Assembly: GCF_021730395.1 (NCBI RefSeq)
Contig: NC_069368.1
Span: 67,709,501 to 67,773,500 of the forward strand
Direction of reading: 5' to 3'
DNA length: 64,000 nucleotides
DNA from: Mercenaria mercenaria
Taxonomy: Eukaryota > Mollusca > Bivalvia > Venerida > Veneridae
Within the stretch, counting starts at the first letter, position 1, and each line of letters opens with the position of its first letter. This document shows positions 48,511 to 60,099 of the stretch, piece by piece. The notes under the pieces are model-generated. The model was not told the origin of the DNA. It saw only the letters and a program-made list of their open reading frames with translations, and did not search any database. Made by a program: the position numbers and the translations under genes.

Positions 48511-51360
48511 AATGATAAATCTAGATACTGGCATTATTGCCACCTGTGCTATGTACAATATGGATTATAGTATACGAATTATAGGCGATAGCACTAGCAG
48601 CTGGATTACTCGAATTTCGAGCTCGCTTTTAGGCTTTGCCTTTTTCATATTAAGTGAAAAAATATTTCTGCCTAGCTAGTCGCAGATATTTTTCGTATGG
48701 TCATGTGTGTTACTATATCAACAATAATTAACGCATTCTTGATGATGTTTTCAAATACGGACAAACCGTTGTTGCTCGAATAGTTTACATGTTTATGGCA
48801 GGAAGGTGCAGTTATTAAATGTTAAGTACAAAACTGCATCGCTTTCGATTGACATATATGTATCGCATATTTAAAATTGATTTAGTACACCGATTTACTC
48901 AAGTGATTTTTATTCTACTTAGACGGGTTATGGGATATTCCACGTACAACCTTTTGAAATATATCAGACCAAGTAAGTATCTGTTAATAGAAGTTTGTCT
49001 AACAACAGCTGTAGGTCATGAAATCTGTTGGTTATATGCGACGTTTAATAAATACCTTTTCTTTTACATTGATAAGGTCGTCATATCTTTGCAAGAGCGA
49101 CTTTCAAGAATTCAATGAACGTTATCAACATGTCATTTTTCAAACATACCGCTATTACCTACTGCGAAAATATTCAAATGTCAGTAGCGTAATTTAGTGT
49201 TTCTTTTACGTTTAATAGCAATTTAAAGCACTTCTGTTGCTAAGTGTATCAAAACAATAAATTTTTATCACATTCAATGGAAATTTTCCCAAATGTATTT
49301 GATAAAATGATAAAATGCTTTAATATATGCGGTTTTGATCCACTTTTTTCGAGATATATTATATATTTGGTGTTTAGTCCTTTGTCAGCTGGATGGTAGA
49401 CTTTCCTGTTTAATCGTGTCTAGCGAATTGTGGACGACGCCATGATAGTTCTTAATGCCAACTTATACTGAGCTACTTTGATTTATTTTGCTTTCCTGAT
49501 TCGTCGGATCCTAAATGATATTCTGCTGTTGGTCTTCTTTCTGCAACGGCATGGACAACATGCACAAATAGTTTGTTAAAAGCTTCAACAAGATCATTTG
49601 AAAGTATAGAACTCAACCAATCAGAATAATAGAAGACTCGGTTTGACTAAGTTTGTTCATGAGATGTTTAAAAAATGAAATACCCTCACATTCTTTAGCA
49701 GCAGCTTTAGCAGAATTCTATTGTGATCGTACCAAATGAATTCTATAAAGCTAAAATACTAGAGGTTTTTAATATACAATATAGATATTTACCCAATCAT
49801 TTTTATTTTTCACATAAGTGCCTTTCCCTTTCGCGAATATGACATTTAGCTGTCGAGGGTTTAATTTTATGTCTATTGTTCACATTAGAACATAATGGGG
49901 ATATAGTGTGTGAACATTTTTGCCAAAATACTGTTTTAAGCACATCAGCTTGTTGTACAACTGACCACTCCAACGCCTTGCCGTATTGCGTTATTTTCCG
50001 TTATTTCACGTTTTGAGCTTTCTGTCTATATGCTTTACTTTTTTCATGTGTTTATTATGTTCTGAACTATACACACATTGCTGCAAAGAGTATGTTAAAC
50101 GTCGGATCTTTTGAGAAATACTTTGAGTTGCATAGAAGGAGAAAGAATGATGAAAAAAAGAAAAATGATTACCCTATGCCCCTGATCCCTTCCTTTTGCA
50201 ATTAGCTGAACGTAATTATGAAAAGCCCATATTAATGTCAGAAAATTTAAATGCATAGATTTATGAATAATATTTTTGTAGATAGCTTTGTTATCGTCAG
50301 GCTGAAAAAGAATTTAGTAGAACACTTTCAGTGTTGATGCCAAGTCCTGATTGATATAATTAACTAGTATTTCACATTAATTAGGAAGGCTATCATGCAA
50401 TTAACGCTTGCATCATTTAAAATAATTATGTTACACTTCTACTGGAATAATCGTCTTAATCATGCTAAAATCTTATCAAAATGAACTTGCAAACAATGCA
50501 TGTAATTTGCACAGTCATAATCTTATTATAAGAGCATAGACAACTATTTGTGCCGTCATTGATTTTGTACTGAATTTCAAATACCTTTTCTTCTGGGTAC
50601 TTATTAGAAGCAGATATTGGTAACATATACACCTAATTGTATGTTATACTTCTTGTAATTTTAGGAAAAAAAACTTATTTCAAATTCAACACCATGAGAA
50701 TAGTCGAAATTAGTTAATATCAAGAGGAAGAAGCGACGTGTAAAAAATGCATTGTTAATTACGTTGGTGGGATACAAATTAAACAGTTAAAATATATTGA
50801 GTATATTCTTTCCTGATGAAGTGTAAATGTAGATATCTGACATGTCATATTGGCTTGTTTAATATTATGATATTCGATATTATAAGCATTTTTACCGCTT
50901 TTTTTCGGAAATTATTCAGCAGTATTATTTTCGTAATCGGCAACCATATCGATGACTTCATTTTCATATCCAGTCGCGGTCCAAAGAAGATATACATACA
51001 TATTGTTATTGTTTTAGACCAATGGATAATTTGGTGTAGTTGGCTATATTTCTCAACTAATTTCGAGCGGGATTACAATTGGCCGTGACTATCAAGTAAA
51101 AAAAAGTCACCACTCATTGCCTTACTTTTTCATTTTGTTTGTTTTGAAGTACGAGTATTTAATTCTAGACTACCTTCCTTTCTATCCTCGTGTTCTTACC
51201 ACTGTCATGGAAGTCATAGCGCTGTCAATATCTTGTTCAAGTGTCGTAAGTGTGCATGAATGTAAACAAACGCCCATAAATTAGTCCCTTTTTATAGGGA
51301 GTGGCGTCTTTTTCCAGTCCATTTTTCCTCTTTTCCCGCACAAAAATTTCAACAATGTTG
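48511..51360. other. gene-poor stretch
   Basis: No supported gene. A 99-codon frame at 48819-49118 and a 90-codon frame at 50816-51088 lack motifs, splice context or neighbours. No repeat family was identified. Confidence 0.3.
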
Positions 51361-51880
51361 GCCAAAAGCCGGTCAATTTGAGTATTGACCGGGCCGGCTT
51401 GTTACAGCCGGTCAATACTGACCAATACCGGTCAATACTGTTCGATTCAATATTTTGGTCACTCTCGGGTGGTCAGTACTGGTTTATTCAACACTTTTAT
51501 ATAATGCACATTCACAGATTTGAATAGGCTGTAACTATAATTTAAAAATAAGAAAGAACTTGAATAATATATAATTTTGTTCATTAAAAAGTATAGTGGA
51601 CAATACAGGCCGATTCAGTTTTGGTCCTTGGCAATGTGTCCTATTCAGATTTAGTTCTGGACAAAATACATAGACTGGACAGTGGTCAATACTAGTTTAT
51701 TCAATGCTTTTATCTATTTATAGTAGCCTTAATTTTAAATTGATAAAAAACAATGATTCAACTTGAAATGGACAGTACTGGTCAGTTCAAATGTTGGTCC
51801 TTCACAGTATCACTGATCAACACATATAGTGGTCAATATTTGTCATATGAATACTTTTATTACATAACTATTTTTAACAT
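51361..51880. repeat. diverged tandem repeat rich in GGTCAATACTG
   Basis: Three units of about 165 bp start near 51433, 51598 and 51768. Each has GG(T/A)CA(A/G)TAC, then a GNTTCANNTTTTGGTC part, then AGTGGTCAATA or TGGTCAGTA, then TTTATTCAA..CTTTTAT. At the left edge, GCCGGTCAATTTGAGTATTG is followed by ACCGGGCCGGC and further GGTCAATACTG copies. Inverted copies of the same core end the region at 52720-52800. Confidence 0.6.
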
Positions 51881-52314
51881 AAAATTACCATGTTCAAGCA
51901 CCTTCTTAATACAGAGGGATTGATCATGACATCCAGTTAGTGACTAGATGGACAGGCCTCCAAAATATAATCTACTGTATATTGTAAGAGGTGGTGTGAA
52001 CTGGGCAATGCGACACTTGCTATCAATACATAATTAAACCACTTCAATCAAAGCGTCCAGTTGTTCACAACATTTTTCATTGAATTTTATACAGGTAAAA
52101 ACAATTAGATGCATGACTTGTGAACCATACACTTAACTGCTACAGTTTATGAAATACTTTCTACAAATGAAGTTCAGTTAGATTAGCAGTTTAATGACTT
52201 GTGTCAAAAGGCACGGACAAATTCACTACTTCTGACTAATTTGGGAGTATTAATTTAATTTGGTTGCTTTAACTAAAAATTATGCCTGCATTCACCTTCA
52301 TAAATACCCAAATG

Positions 52315-52652
52315 AACCGCCTCCGTAGCCTAGTGGTAGAGCGTCCGCTTCGAGAGCGGGATATCGTAAGTTCGATCCCCGGCCGCGTCATACAAAATAA
52401 GTAACAAATGGTACTAACAGCTTCCTCGCTTTGCGCTTAGCATTAAAGGAATAGTTCTAGGACTGGTCAGCCCGGTGTCAGTAAAATGTGACTAGGTGGG
52501 GTATCATGCCACGTGTGTACGGCGTGATATTCCAGTGAGGCAGGACTATAAAGTTTGGCATTGTGCTCACTGCTACAAGTAGACGCCGTCGTTAATATGA
52601 CTGAAAAATTGTTGAAAAGACGTTAAACCCGAACACACACACACACACACAC
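52315..52652 (+). mobile_element. tRNA-headed SINE with 12-bp target duplication (V-SINE / RUDI-like)
   Basis: The head has box-A-like TAGCCTAGTGGTAGAGCG and box-B-like AGTTCGATCCC around CTTCGAGAGCG. The body includes GGACTGGTCAGCCCGGTGTC, GTGACTAGGTGGGGTATCAT and GCTCACTGCTACAAGTAGAC. It ends GTTGAAAAGACGTTAAACCC followed by an (AC)n tail. AATACCCAAATG is duplicated on both sides (52303-52314 and 52653-52664). I recall RUDI as a molluscan V-SINE of similar build; that identity is from memory. It has inserted inside the repeat-rich region 51361-52805. Confidence 0.85.
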
Positions 52653-52707
52653 AATACCCAAATGCTCTTAAATAGTCATTATTAATATTGTTCATAAACT
52701 CATAAAT

Positions 52708-52805
52708 ATCTTAACAGTCAGTACTTATTGACCAGAATTGACCAATCGACCAGTATTGAAAAGTATTGACCACTTCAGGTAATACTGACCGGGGCGGTTT
52801 TAAGA
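52708..52805 (-). repeat. inverted copy of the GGTCAATACTG repeat
   Basis: The plus strand reads CAGTCAGTACTTATTGACCA, ATCGACCAGTATTG, AAGTATTGACCAC and AATACTGACCGGGGCGG. The reverse complement mirrors the start of the block at 51361-51470. The two blocks may be the arms of one element of about 1.4 kb. Confidence 0.5.
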
Positions 52806-53017
52806 TTATATAATGAACAACATACTTTTGTTTTTGTTTTCACTAAAGTTGGGACTATTTTTTACATTACTTTTTACTATTTCAAATAACTTTTTTTAAA
52901 TATTTTTACTTCATTCTGAAAGCCATTTATCAGGTATACAAATATGTTCAGGAGCTGAGGGATAATCATTGTGAAGATCGTGTAGTTCTTTTGGCTATTC
53001 CAAATCACATTCAATTA

Positions 53018-53080
53018 CAAGCTGGAAAGTCGTCATATGACCAAAAATGTGTCGGTGCGACGTTAAACCCAACAACTAAA
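53018..53080 (+). mobile_element. fragment of a SINE/LINE 3' end
   Basis: GGAAAGTCGTCATATGACCA, then GTGTCGGTGCGACG, then TTAAACCCAACAAC, then an A-rich tail. It matches the LINE 3' terminus at 21730 in motif order (ATATGACC, TCGG, CG, TAAAACCCAAC). Only the 3' part is recognisable. Confidence 0.6.
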
Positions 53081-53102
53081 AAAAATGAAAAAAAAGAAAA
53101 AA

Positions 53103-54290
53103 GTTAGTTTTACCTTTTGCAAAATTAATTTTGCCTTTTGCAATTGAGTTATCATACTGTTTTAAAGTGATCCATTTAAAATTTCCAAAGAGTAAAAGTC
53201 GACACATTGCCCATCCGTAAAGATTATTGGCGTTGAGGTACATAATATATTTATTGCCTGCTTTAAGGGTTATAGTTTTTCATATATTTATTGTTTGCTT
53301 TGCTATAACGATTAGCTGTATAACTAATTCCTGCGCTAAGTCCCTTTCCAATAAAATGATGCATATAAATATCAGATATCAAACCCAGGTTTACTCCAGT
53401 CATTTTAATATTGCATCCCAAGGTCCAGGACGGCTAAAGTATTGACAAGGGTCAAGTTTAAAATATCACAAACACAGTTTCATAATTCTTTTAAAAACAT
53501 CAGCTAAAAGTAATACGTTAGTTTTTAAATACAGATCAGGCTAGTATCCCATTGTTTTAATTTTAGATTTATTCCAAAAATATTAAGCATATGAGTATTC
53601 AAAGTCACTCAGGCAAGTAGAATTTAAAATAGAATAAAGTTTTTCTTTAGGATGTAATTTTGCTTCTTTATTTTTTACCTGAATCCATGTAAGCATACGG
53701 TTTTAATTATTTATTTCTTGAAAAGCATTCTAAATTCTGAATTATTATTTACTAAGTTATCCAGTGATTGAGACATAAATTTATAACTATCTATAAAAAT
53801 CAAATCAGTTACCATCAATGCCATGTATTTTTCCATGTTATTGGGAATAAGATATATTTCTGTTTTAATATTTCTCTATGTATTGCATAATAAAATGACT
53901 GTTATAACCTCTTAAATTATGAAAACTGATAGTTAACCAGTTACAAAGTTAGTTTTGCCTTTTTGCAAAATTAGTTTTGCCTTTTGCAATAAAGTTATCA
54001 TACTGTTTTGAAGTGATCAATTTAAAATGTCCAGTGAGTAAAGGTCAACACATTGCCTATCCGTAAAGATTATTGGCATCGAGGTACATTATATACTTAT
54101 TGCCTAATTTGGGGTTATAGCTTTTCACATAATTATTGTTTGCTTTGCTATAACGATTAGCTATATAACTAATTCCTGCTTTAAGTCTCTTTTATATGAT
54201 ATATATATTTCTGTTTTAATATTTTTTGTATTTGTTACATAATAAGATACCTGTAATAACCTCTTAAGTTATGAAAACTGACAGAAACAA
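53103..54290 (+). repeat. local duplication with two-part unit
   Basis: Part A (53103-53345) recurs at 53948-54192, with shared TTTTGCCTTTTGCAAT, GTTATCATACTGTTTT, CCGTAAAGATTATTGGC and TTTGCTATAACGATTAGCT. Part B (53855-53935: TTTCTGTTTTAATATTT, then AACCTCTTAAATTATGAAAA) recurs at 54205-54285. In the second copy A and B are adjacent; in the first they are 510 bp apart. No coding capacity was seen. Confidence 0.7.
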
Positions 54291-54426
54291 TATGAATTAA
54301 TCTAAAATTGAAATTGCATTTTGAATGAGCACTTCCTTTCAATTTTCCTGTTATATGAAAATGATCTCGTCCTAGAATTTCAGTTTTCTTATATTCGTTT
54401 CCACAAATATTACAAGAGACAAGAGA

Positions 54427-54520
54427 CACCTCTGATAATTCATGTGGGGAAGTTGGCAGTTACTTCCGGTTTGTACTGGTACAGACTCCAGGAACACTGT
54501 GTCACAAACTGACATACGGG
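54427..54520 (+). mobile_element. fragment of the tRNA-Arg SINE body
   Basis: CACCTCTGATAATTCATGTG, then GGGAAGTTGGCAGTTACTTC, then TTTGTACTGGTACAGACTCC match the body of the SINE at 25202-25488. The tRNA head and the tail are missing. Confidence 0.75.
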
Positions 54521-55337
54521 CCTCAATGTATTTGCAGTTTAAATGCAGGGATTGCATCATCGTTTTGTAATTTTCTGAGTTATTGAGGTAAATGTCAGAT
54601 TGTTCGCATGCGATACCTCTCATGTTATTTTTGTATTTCATAACTTAAATTTCTATGTATTTTTTACTATATTCGGTTCGGAAGTGAGAAAGTTGATAAT
54701 ATATCAACTTCAAAAATTTATGCTTTTATCCCAAAAACGAGCCTTAAAATGTTTAATTATAATCCGCGCCAAAGTAGTCAGACTTCCCGACTATATTGTG
54801 ATTCCTTCGGAAATGCAAAAAGTCAGAGTACACGCAAATGTCGTGAGTCCAATGCAATTTAATATATGGTGGGACATTACAAATAGACTAGAATAGATAT
54901 CCCTAGGGCACACCAGTTTCGAAAGTAGACGAAAATTTACGTCAAACTGATTTTTATTGGTAAAAATTTTTGCTCGATCGAGGTAAGAAGTTTATTTGTT
55001 AGATTTTTGTATACTTTTTGAATTACGTTTTTTCTTCAGTAAACTTGTGTTAGTTCTGCAGGATTTTGCAACATTTACTTTTTCGGTATTTGATTTTCGG
55101 TAGTTTTAGTATGTCAGGATAATTTAGTACTTTTTCAGAATTTGGTAAATTATCTCGAAAGAGGAATCTAAAATGTTTCGTTCATATAAGCTGTAAGATT
55201 TGTACTGAAAATTGTGTAACAAGATAATTGTAAAGTACTCTTTGTCATAAACATATGTCTAACATTTTGTTGTTAATACTGCTTTGCATTGTAATGTATA
55301 CATTTTGTGGCAAGTCTAGTACCGTGTATGTAATAAG
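54521..55337. other. gene-poor stretch
   Basis: Short AT-rich frames only (98 codons at 54600-54896, no motifs). No repeat was recognised. Confidence 0.3.
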
Positions 55338-55596
55338 TTAGGTTGTGACTAAAAACAGAGTTGGTGCGCCTGTGATATATCACAGACTCAAGTATATACC
55401 GGATTAACTAAATTTGAACGAAAATATCTTAAATGTATATATTTTGTAACCATTGTGATGTTAACCCTAACCTCTAGTCAGTATATTATGCATACTATAC
55501 ACTAAATGCGCGTGGACATGCAAAAACAATGAGCAATTCTGCGTGCGCCCGAATTGATATTGCTTTCGCGCATGCGCAGAAATGGCTGCAATGAGA
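55338..55596 (+). repeat. dispersed repeat, copy 2
   Basis: Second copy of the block at 46872-47131, same orientation, 8.5 kb away. It differs by several small insertions and substitutions. Confidence 0.65.
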
Positions 55597-56483
55597 GACT
55601 TTCAATAAGTTATTGTAATTTGAAATTATTGTGTGCCAATCTATAGCACGTCTAAACACTTGTTAAATGGAAATTGATATTATATTCATGCCAGCTTTTG
55701 TAGAACGTTTATTCTGCATTGCATCGTGTTAATTTGAGATTGTAAATAAAAACTGCAGTTTATCATTTCCCTATCTATACTTGTTCATCATAAACTGTTT
55801 ATATCTTTTTCATACTTAAACTTTAGACTTTTAAGTAATTGATTTAAGAAATAATTGACGTAGTAATTGACGTATTTTAATCACGTGACGTATGAACTTA
55901 GTAGCATATATATTTTGTCTAAGTAGCACGTATTATTTATGGGAGCCAACGGAGGTATGGTGTACCCACAGGAGCAGTTTTATGCCCTGACTTTTGCTTT
56001 GCTATGTTGCTTACCATATATTAGTCATTTAGCCTCTTCCACCAGAAGACTTTTACCTGGTGATGATGTCACGACCCGGAAGGACAATACCCGAGGTTAA
56101 CTTGTCTTCACTCCCCTGGATGTGATTTTTCAAGCGCAGACCTTTCGTCCCATGGTATTGCTGTAAACCGCAAAGACGATAATTTTTGTGATCTACTGAA
56201 GTCAGCTCAGGGATGCAATAACCTACCATCATAGGGAGCCAAAACGGAGTCAACATATTCACGGTTTAGAGGGGCTTTATTTGAAGATATGTTGTTTATT
56301 CTGGTGCTACTTAAAGTTCGAAGTTAACGGAAACACGTGCGTCACGAAACTTTTAGTATTAGGACTTTATACTTGTTAAAAATATTAACAGAGCTCAGAT
56401 TTTTTTTCTTCATTTCTTACAATAAAATTTATTTTGTCAATTTTCATTTATTCATTGTAAATGATAATTTTCTTATAAATAAA
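55597..56483. other. stretch with CRE-like motifs and a short direct repeat
   Basis: TTGACGTA (twice) and CACGTGACGTA lie at 55855-55890. GGGAGCCAACGGAG (55940) and GGGAGCCAAAACGGAG (56235) form a direct repeat about 295 bp apart. It could be a promoter or the remains of a repeat; no gene was seen. Confidence 0.3.
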
Positions 56484-57089
56484 TGTGTTGCGCCATGAGA
56501 TTTTTGGCCCAAATGCGGCGTTACGTCATTCGAGAAAAACCCGATTAAAGTTACGTCACAAAAATGAGTGGAGTTCAACACGTTTTCGCGTCAGTTAATG
56601 CATTTTATCAATTAACACTATATTATTGGGACGATAAATGAATGAAGAGACAAACGTCATTTACCAAGCAGGTATTGTAACATTTCCGTGTTTTGACATT
56701 TCGTTTCATTATCAAATAATTGACAATTTATCGCCCTTTGTATCAACACGCCATTTGTAAACATGAAAGGTCGTGTGAAAGGAAACTTTTAAACAGTAAT
56801 TTGACGATTGATTTAAAAGGGATAATGAATGTCATTGAGCGATTTACAGGTAAGTAGTAATATTTACACAGTATGTAGAGTTTTAAAATATTAATATTAA
56901 ATCCATATTGACCGTTTTGTCCTTCGAAAATATCCCGGAATTGTCATCTCGGCTTTAATTCTAGCTAAAAATATTCAGCTCAGAGATGTTTATATGCTCT
57001 TACGGACCTCTGATGGTAATGGGAAATGATCAGAAAATTAAAACAGCGTCAGTTAAATTATCTCAGCCAGAACACCCGCATTTTTTCGA

Positions 57090-57372
57090 AAAAGGAAATC
57101 ACCCCCTCCCGGAAACATTTTACCCCCCCTTCTCCATTCCACAACTGGGTTACCTCAAATCACCCCCCTTCCCATCAACTTCCTCCAAATACCTCCCTTC
57201 TCTTTCCCACCCATTGTCATATGAAATACATCCTTCCTCAGCTTGAGAACTGCTTCTACACTACATTTATAAACTAAATACACCCCATCTCCCCCCTCCT
57301 CCGTTTCTTTTAACTGTAAATTACCCCCCTCCTATATCCTCCAAATAAGGGGGCGGGTGTAGGGGGGGGAGG
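57090..57372 (+). repeat. C-rich low-complexity tract
   Basis: Repeated CCCCCTCC, TACCCCCCTTCTCC and CACCCCCCTTCCC stretches, changing to G-rich (GGGGGGGGAGGGGGG) at 57361-57376. The two strands could pair as a long, weak hairpin. It is non-coding in my reading, although two frames of 83-86 codons are open. Confidence 0.6.
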
Positions 57373-59360
57373 GGGGCATTCAGGAAGCTTACTTTTTTCC
57401 ACAACAGTTTTCACTCTTATTTTTGATCAGTGTATTAGTATGAAAGACCAGTATGTCAAAAGTCACAGCCTTATCCATATTTATGTAGTGACTTACAGGA
57501 ACAGTTGTCAGTTTAAATAAATTATTTCTTATTCATGTCAAACTCACTTCAATTAAAAAAGTATTAAAAATAGCTGTTTGTTTTTATTTTGTATAAAACA
57601 GATGCTCAATAGCTTTTCATGTAAGTTTGCATTCAGTTCACCTGACCATGATTGTTGGATTCCTCACCACTACAAAATGTTCTTTACAAGTTACAAACAA
57701 CTTCTACACATTAAATGAATATATTTTAAACTTTAAAGACATTTTGTTAAGAAAGTCATGCTTTTGATTGAAACATATAACACTCATAGTATAAATCTTT
57801 GTGTTCTGTGTCCTGAGGTAACTAGCTAGACCATCTTTATCTCACATTTCAGCTTTTTTATAAAGTATTTTTTTAATTTTACAGATCAACTATTGATGAA
57901 CTACTGAGAAACATCTGGCATATTGCTATGACCTTAAACAAAAAAAAAGGAATTCTCAAGGCATGCCTACATACCACATGTTGGAAGAGTTTGTGGGTTT
58001 GTAATTTTCTGCATTTTTGCAGAAAGATAAATACATCTTAAGAATATATACAAAAAATGAATTCCTCTTAAAATTAATACAAGTAAGTTAAATAAATCTT
58101 AAAATATCATACACATAAATGACCTGATTGTATTAATAGCATTTTGAAAGAAATCATTACTAGTCTAATAGATTCATTCAACAAACATATCCAGCATAAA
58201 AAGAGGTGAGTGGGGAAATATGCATAATGATTGAATATCATCATACATGTATTTTCCTAAGAAACTGTTGCAATATTTGAGTATTCATTTAGTTAGACTG
58301 AATGAATTAATTCTTTTAAGTGTATGTCTACTAGTATGTCAGAAGATCAGCTAGTTTTTTGTATTCTTGAAAATTATGAGATTGATGAATGGATAGGTAC
58401 TTATTAGTCATGCTTTTATGTAGATTACACAAAAAGACACTTTTATTTTTAAAAAATGCTTCACAGTATTCTATTCTGTAACTTTCTACTTAGAGGTACT
58501 AATACTAATGTAGTTTTGTTTTGCAGAATGGCTGAAGGAAGAAAGAATTTCCAGCCAGAAAAATAAAATTCTTTATGAATTTGTGAATGGAAATGAAACC
58601 AAAGGAACTAATATATTTGCTTACCATCCAGTTAAAAGTATGCCAATGAAATAAAGTGCAACTGTCACAGAAGTGCACAAAATAAGGTCATGTTTTCTGC
58701 AAAAGTTCAAGCTGATTCAAACTGCAAATGGGAGTCAAGAAAAAAGTAAAACTAACTGAACTGTCACAGTTCAACTGTGAGAAATGTTTGGTAAAAGTAT
58801 GTTTTGTTGTCAGAACAGCAGTGAAGTGGTTAGAGTAAAACTGTCTTCATTGTTTAAGTAATACAGATTTTTTTTTTGAAACATACTCCATGCATAATAT
58901 GTCTTGAGTGCTCTTTTTTTTTATTTAAATAATACAGTTTCAAGAAATTTGACAATAAATGCTATCTTTAATTTTATAAGAAAACAGTGCATTGTTGCCA
59001 TGGTATTAAACATTAATCTGTCTATAAATTATTGTAAAACATCTTTCATGTTTATATGTTCTATTTGTTAAAAAAGTTAATGTAAGGTCATATTCTTTTC
59101 TAAGTAATAACTGCATCAACAAAACATTATGTTATCATATGAATCTGCCTTAATCTAGCAAGAGTTGTGTCGTGTGTATCAGAAAATAATGTATATCCCA
59201 AACAGTGTGACATCAGTTTACATGAAATGAGGTTTTCTTACTTTTGAATATGAAATTAGACAGCTTTCAATGTAAATAGTATTTTGAAAAACACTTTAAC
59301 ATATTCAATTATTTCAAGAACTTGATAGAAATGGTACTTTTGGTAAGAAAATACATCATG

Positions 59361-59374
59361 GTTGCTATGGTAAC
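59361..59374 (+). promoter_or_regulatory. X-box-like RFX site 6
   Basis: GTTGCTATGGTAAC, a close match to the RFX palindrome, in the right part of the 3.6-kb element. Confidence 0.5.
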
Positions 59375-59734
59375 GAGTCACTGATCAGTGTGACATCTGT
59401 ACTACTTCTTTAAGCAAAATCAGTTTATAATATTTCTAATAATTATATCTTTTTGCCTGATTTTCTGTCTAACAGTTACAAAGAAATATGTCAACGAGTC
59501 AAGTGTTCTAACAACAAGGTTAATTTGTCATAGCTTTGTCATGCTATCTAACCCGTAATCCAGTAAATCTATTTTTGTACAAAAGAAAGCCATATTAAGA
59601 TTTTTGCAAAAAAACTGTTATCTTTAAACTCTGTCTGTACACTGGAAAATGTTGAGGGTATATTAACTTCACTTTCTTGATGTAAATTTTGCTGGATTTA
59701 TCAAGGAACTATTCAAATTGGATTTAACAACTGT

Positions 59735-59748
59735 GTTGCCATGGAAAC
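59735..59748 (+). promoter_or_regulatory. X-box-like RFX site 7
   Basis: GTTGCCATGGAAAC, about 340 bp inside the right end of the 3.6-kb element. A weaker relative, GTTGCCATGGTATT, is at 58994. Confidence 0.5.
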
Positions 59749-60099
59749 GGTTTTAAGGGGAAAATAATATGTGCTTATATGAAAAAAAAAGAAACAGAAA
59801 AAAATAGATTTAATTAACTGTATGTTGTGTTTGATATTTCATTATGTATTTTTTTTTCATATTATTTTAAGAAGGAGTCTGAATTAAGATATTCTGCCTC
59901 TATTTTGATACAGTTAGACGAAAATATGGTGTCCGAAAAGCGGTAATTTCTCCATAACAACGGCTGATTTCTGTTGTCAAATAGCAGATTTTTACTTGGA
60001 ACATGACAATCTGTCAGATTACCTGAAAACCCCATTTTTGACCAAAATCTCATTCGGGCCAAAAATCTCATGGCCTGACACAAATTTGTAAATATTGTA

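Larger units (their letters stand above)
56484..60090. mobile_element. 3.6-kb terminal-inverted-repeat element
   Basis: The left end TGTGTTGCGCCATGAGATTT, then TTGGCCCAAATG, is mirrored at the right by CATTCGGGCCAAAAATC (60053-60069), then TCATGGCCTGACACA. About 28 of 32 positions pair. The inside has no recognisable transposase, so it looks non-autonomous. It holds two TTACGTCA motifs near the left end, a C-rich tract at 57090-57370, and X-box-like motifs at 58994, 59361 and 59735. No target duplication was evident. Confidence 0.65.

Noticed and set aside
52315-52390. Possible functional tRNA-Ser or tRNA-Glu gene
   Set aside because: Box A and box B are present but the acceptor arms do not pair, and a SINE body with tail and target duplication follows.
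57026-57277. Proline-rich 83-86-codon frames
   Set aside because: They arise from the C-rich low-complexity tract.
58526-58650. Exon-like segment after a TTTTGCAG acceptor
   Set aside because: The frame closes after about a dozen codons and no donor or neighbouring exon was found.
59862-60083. 73-codon minus frame at the right end of the 3.6-kb element
   Set aside because: It overlaps the terminal inverted repeat, and its composition gives no sign of coding.
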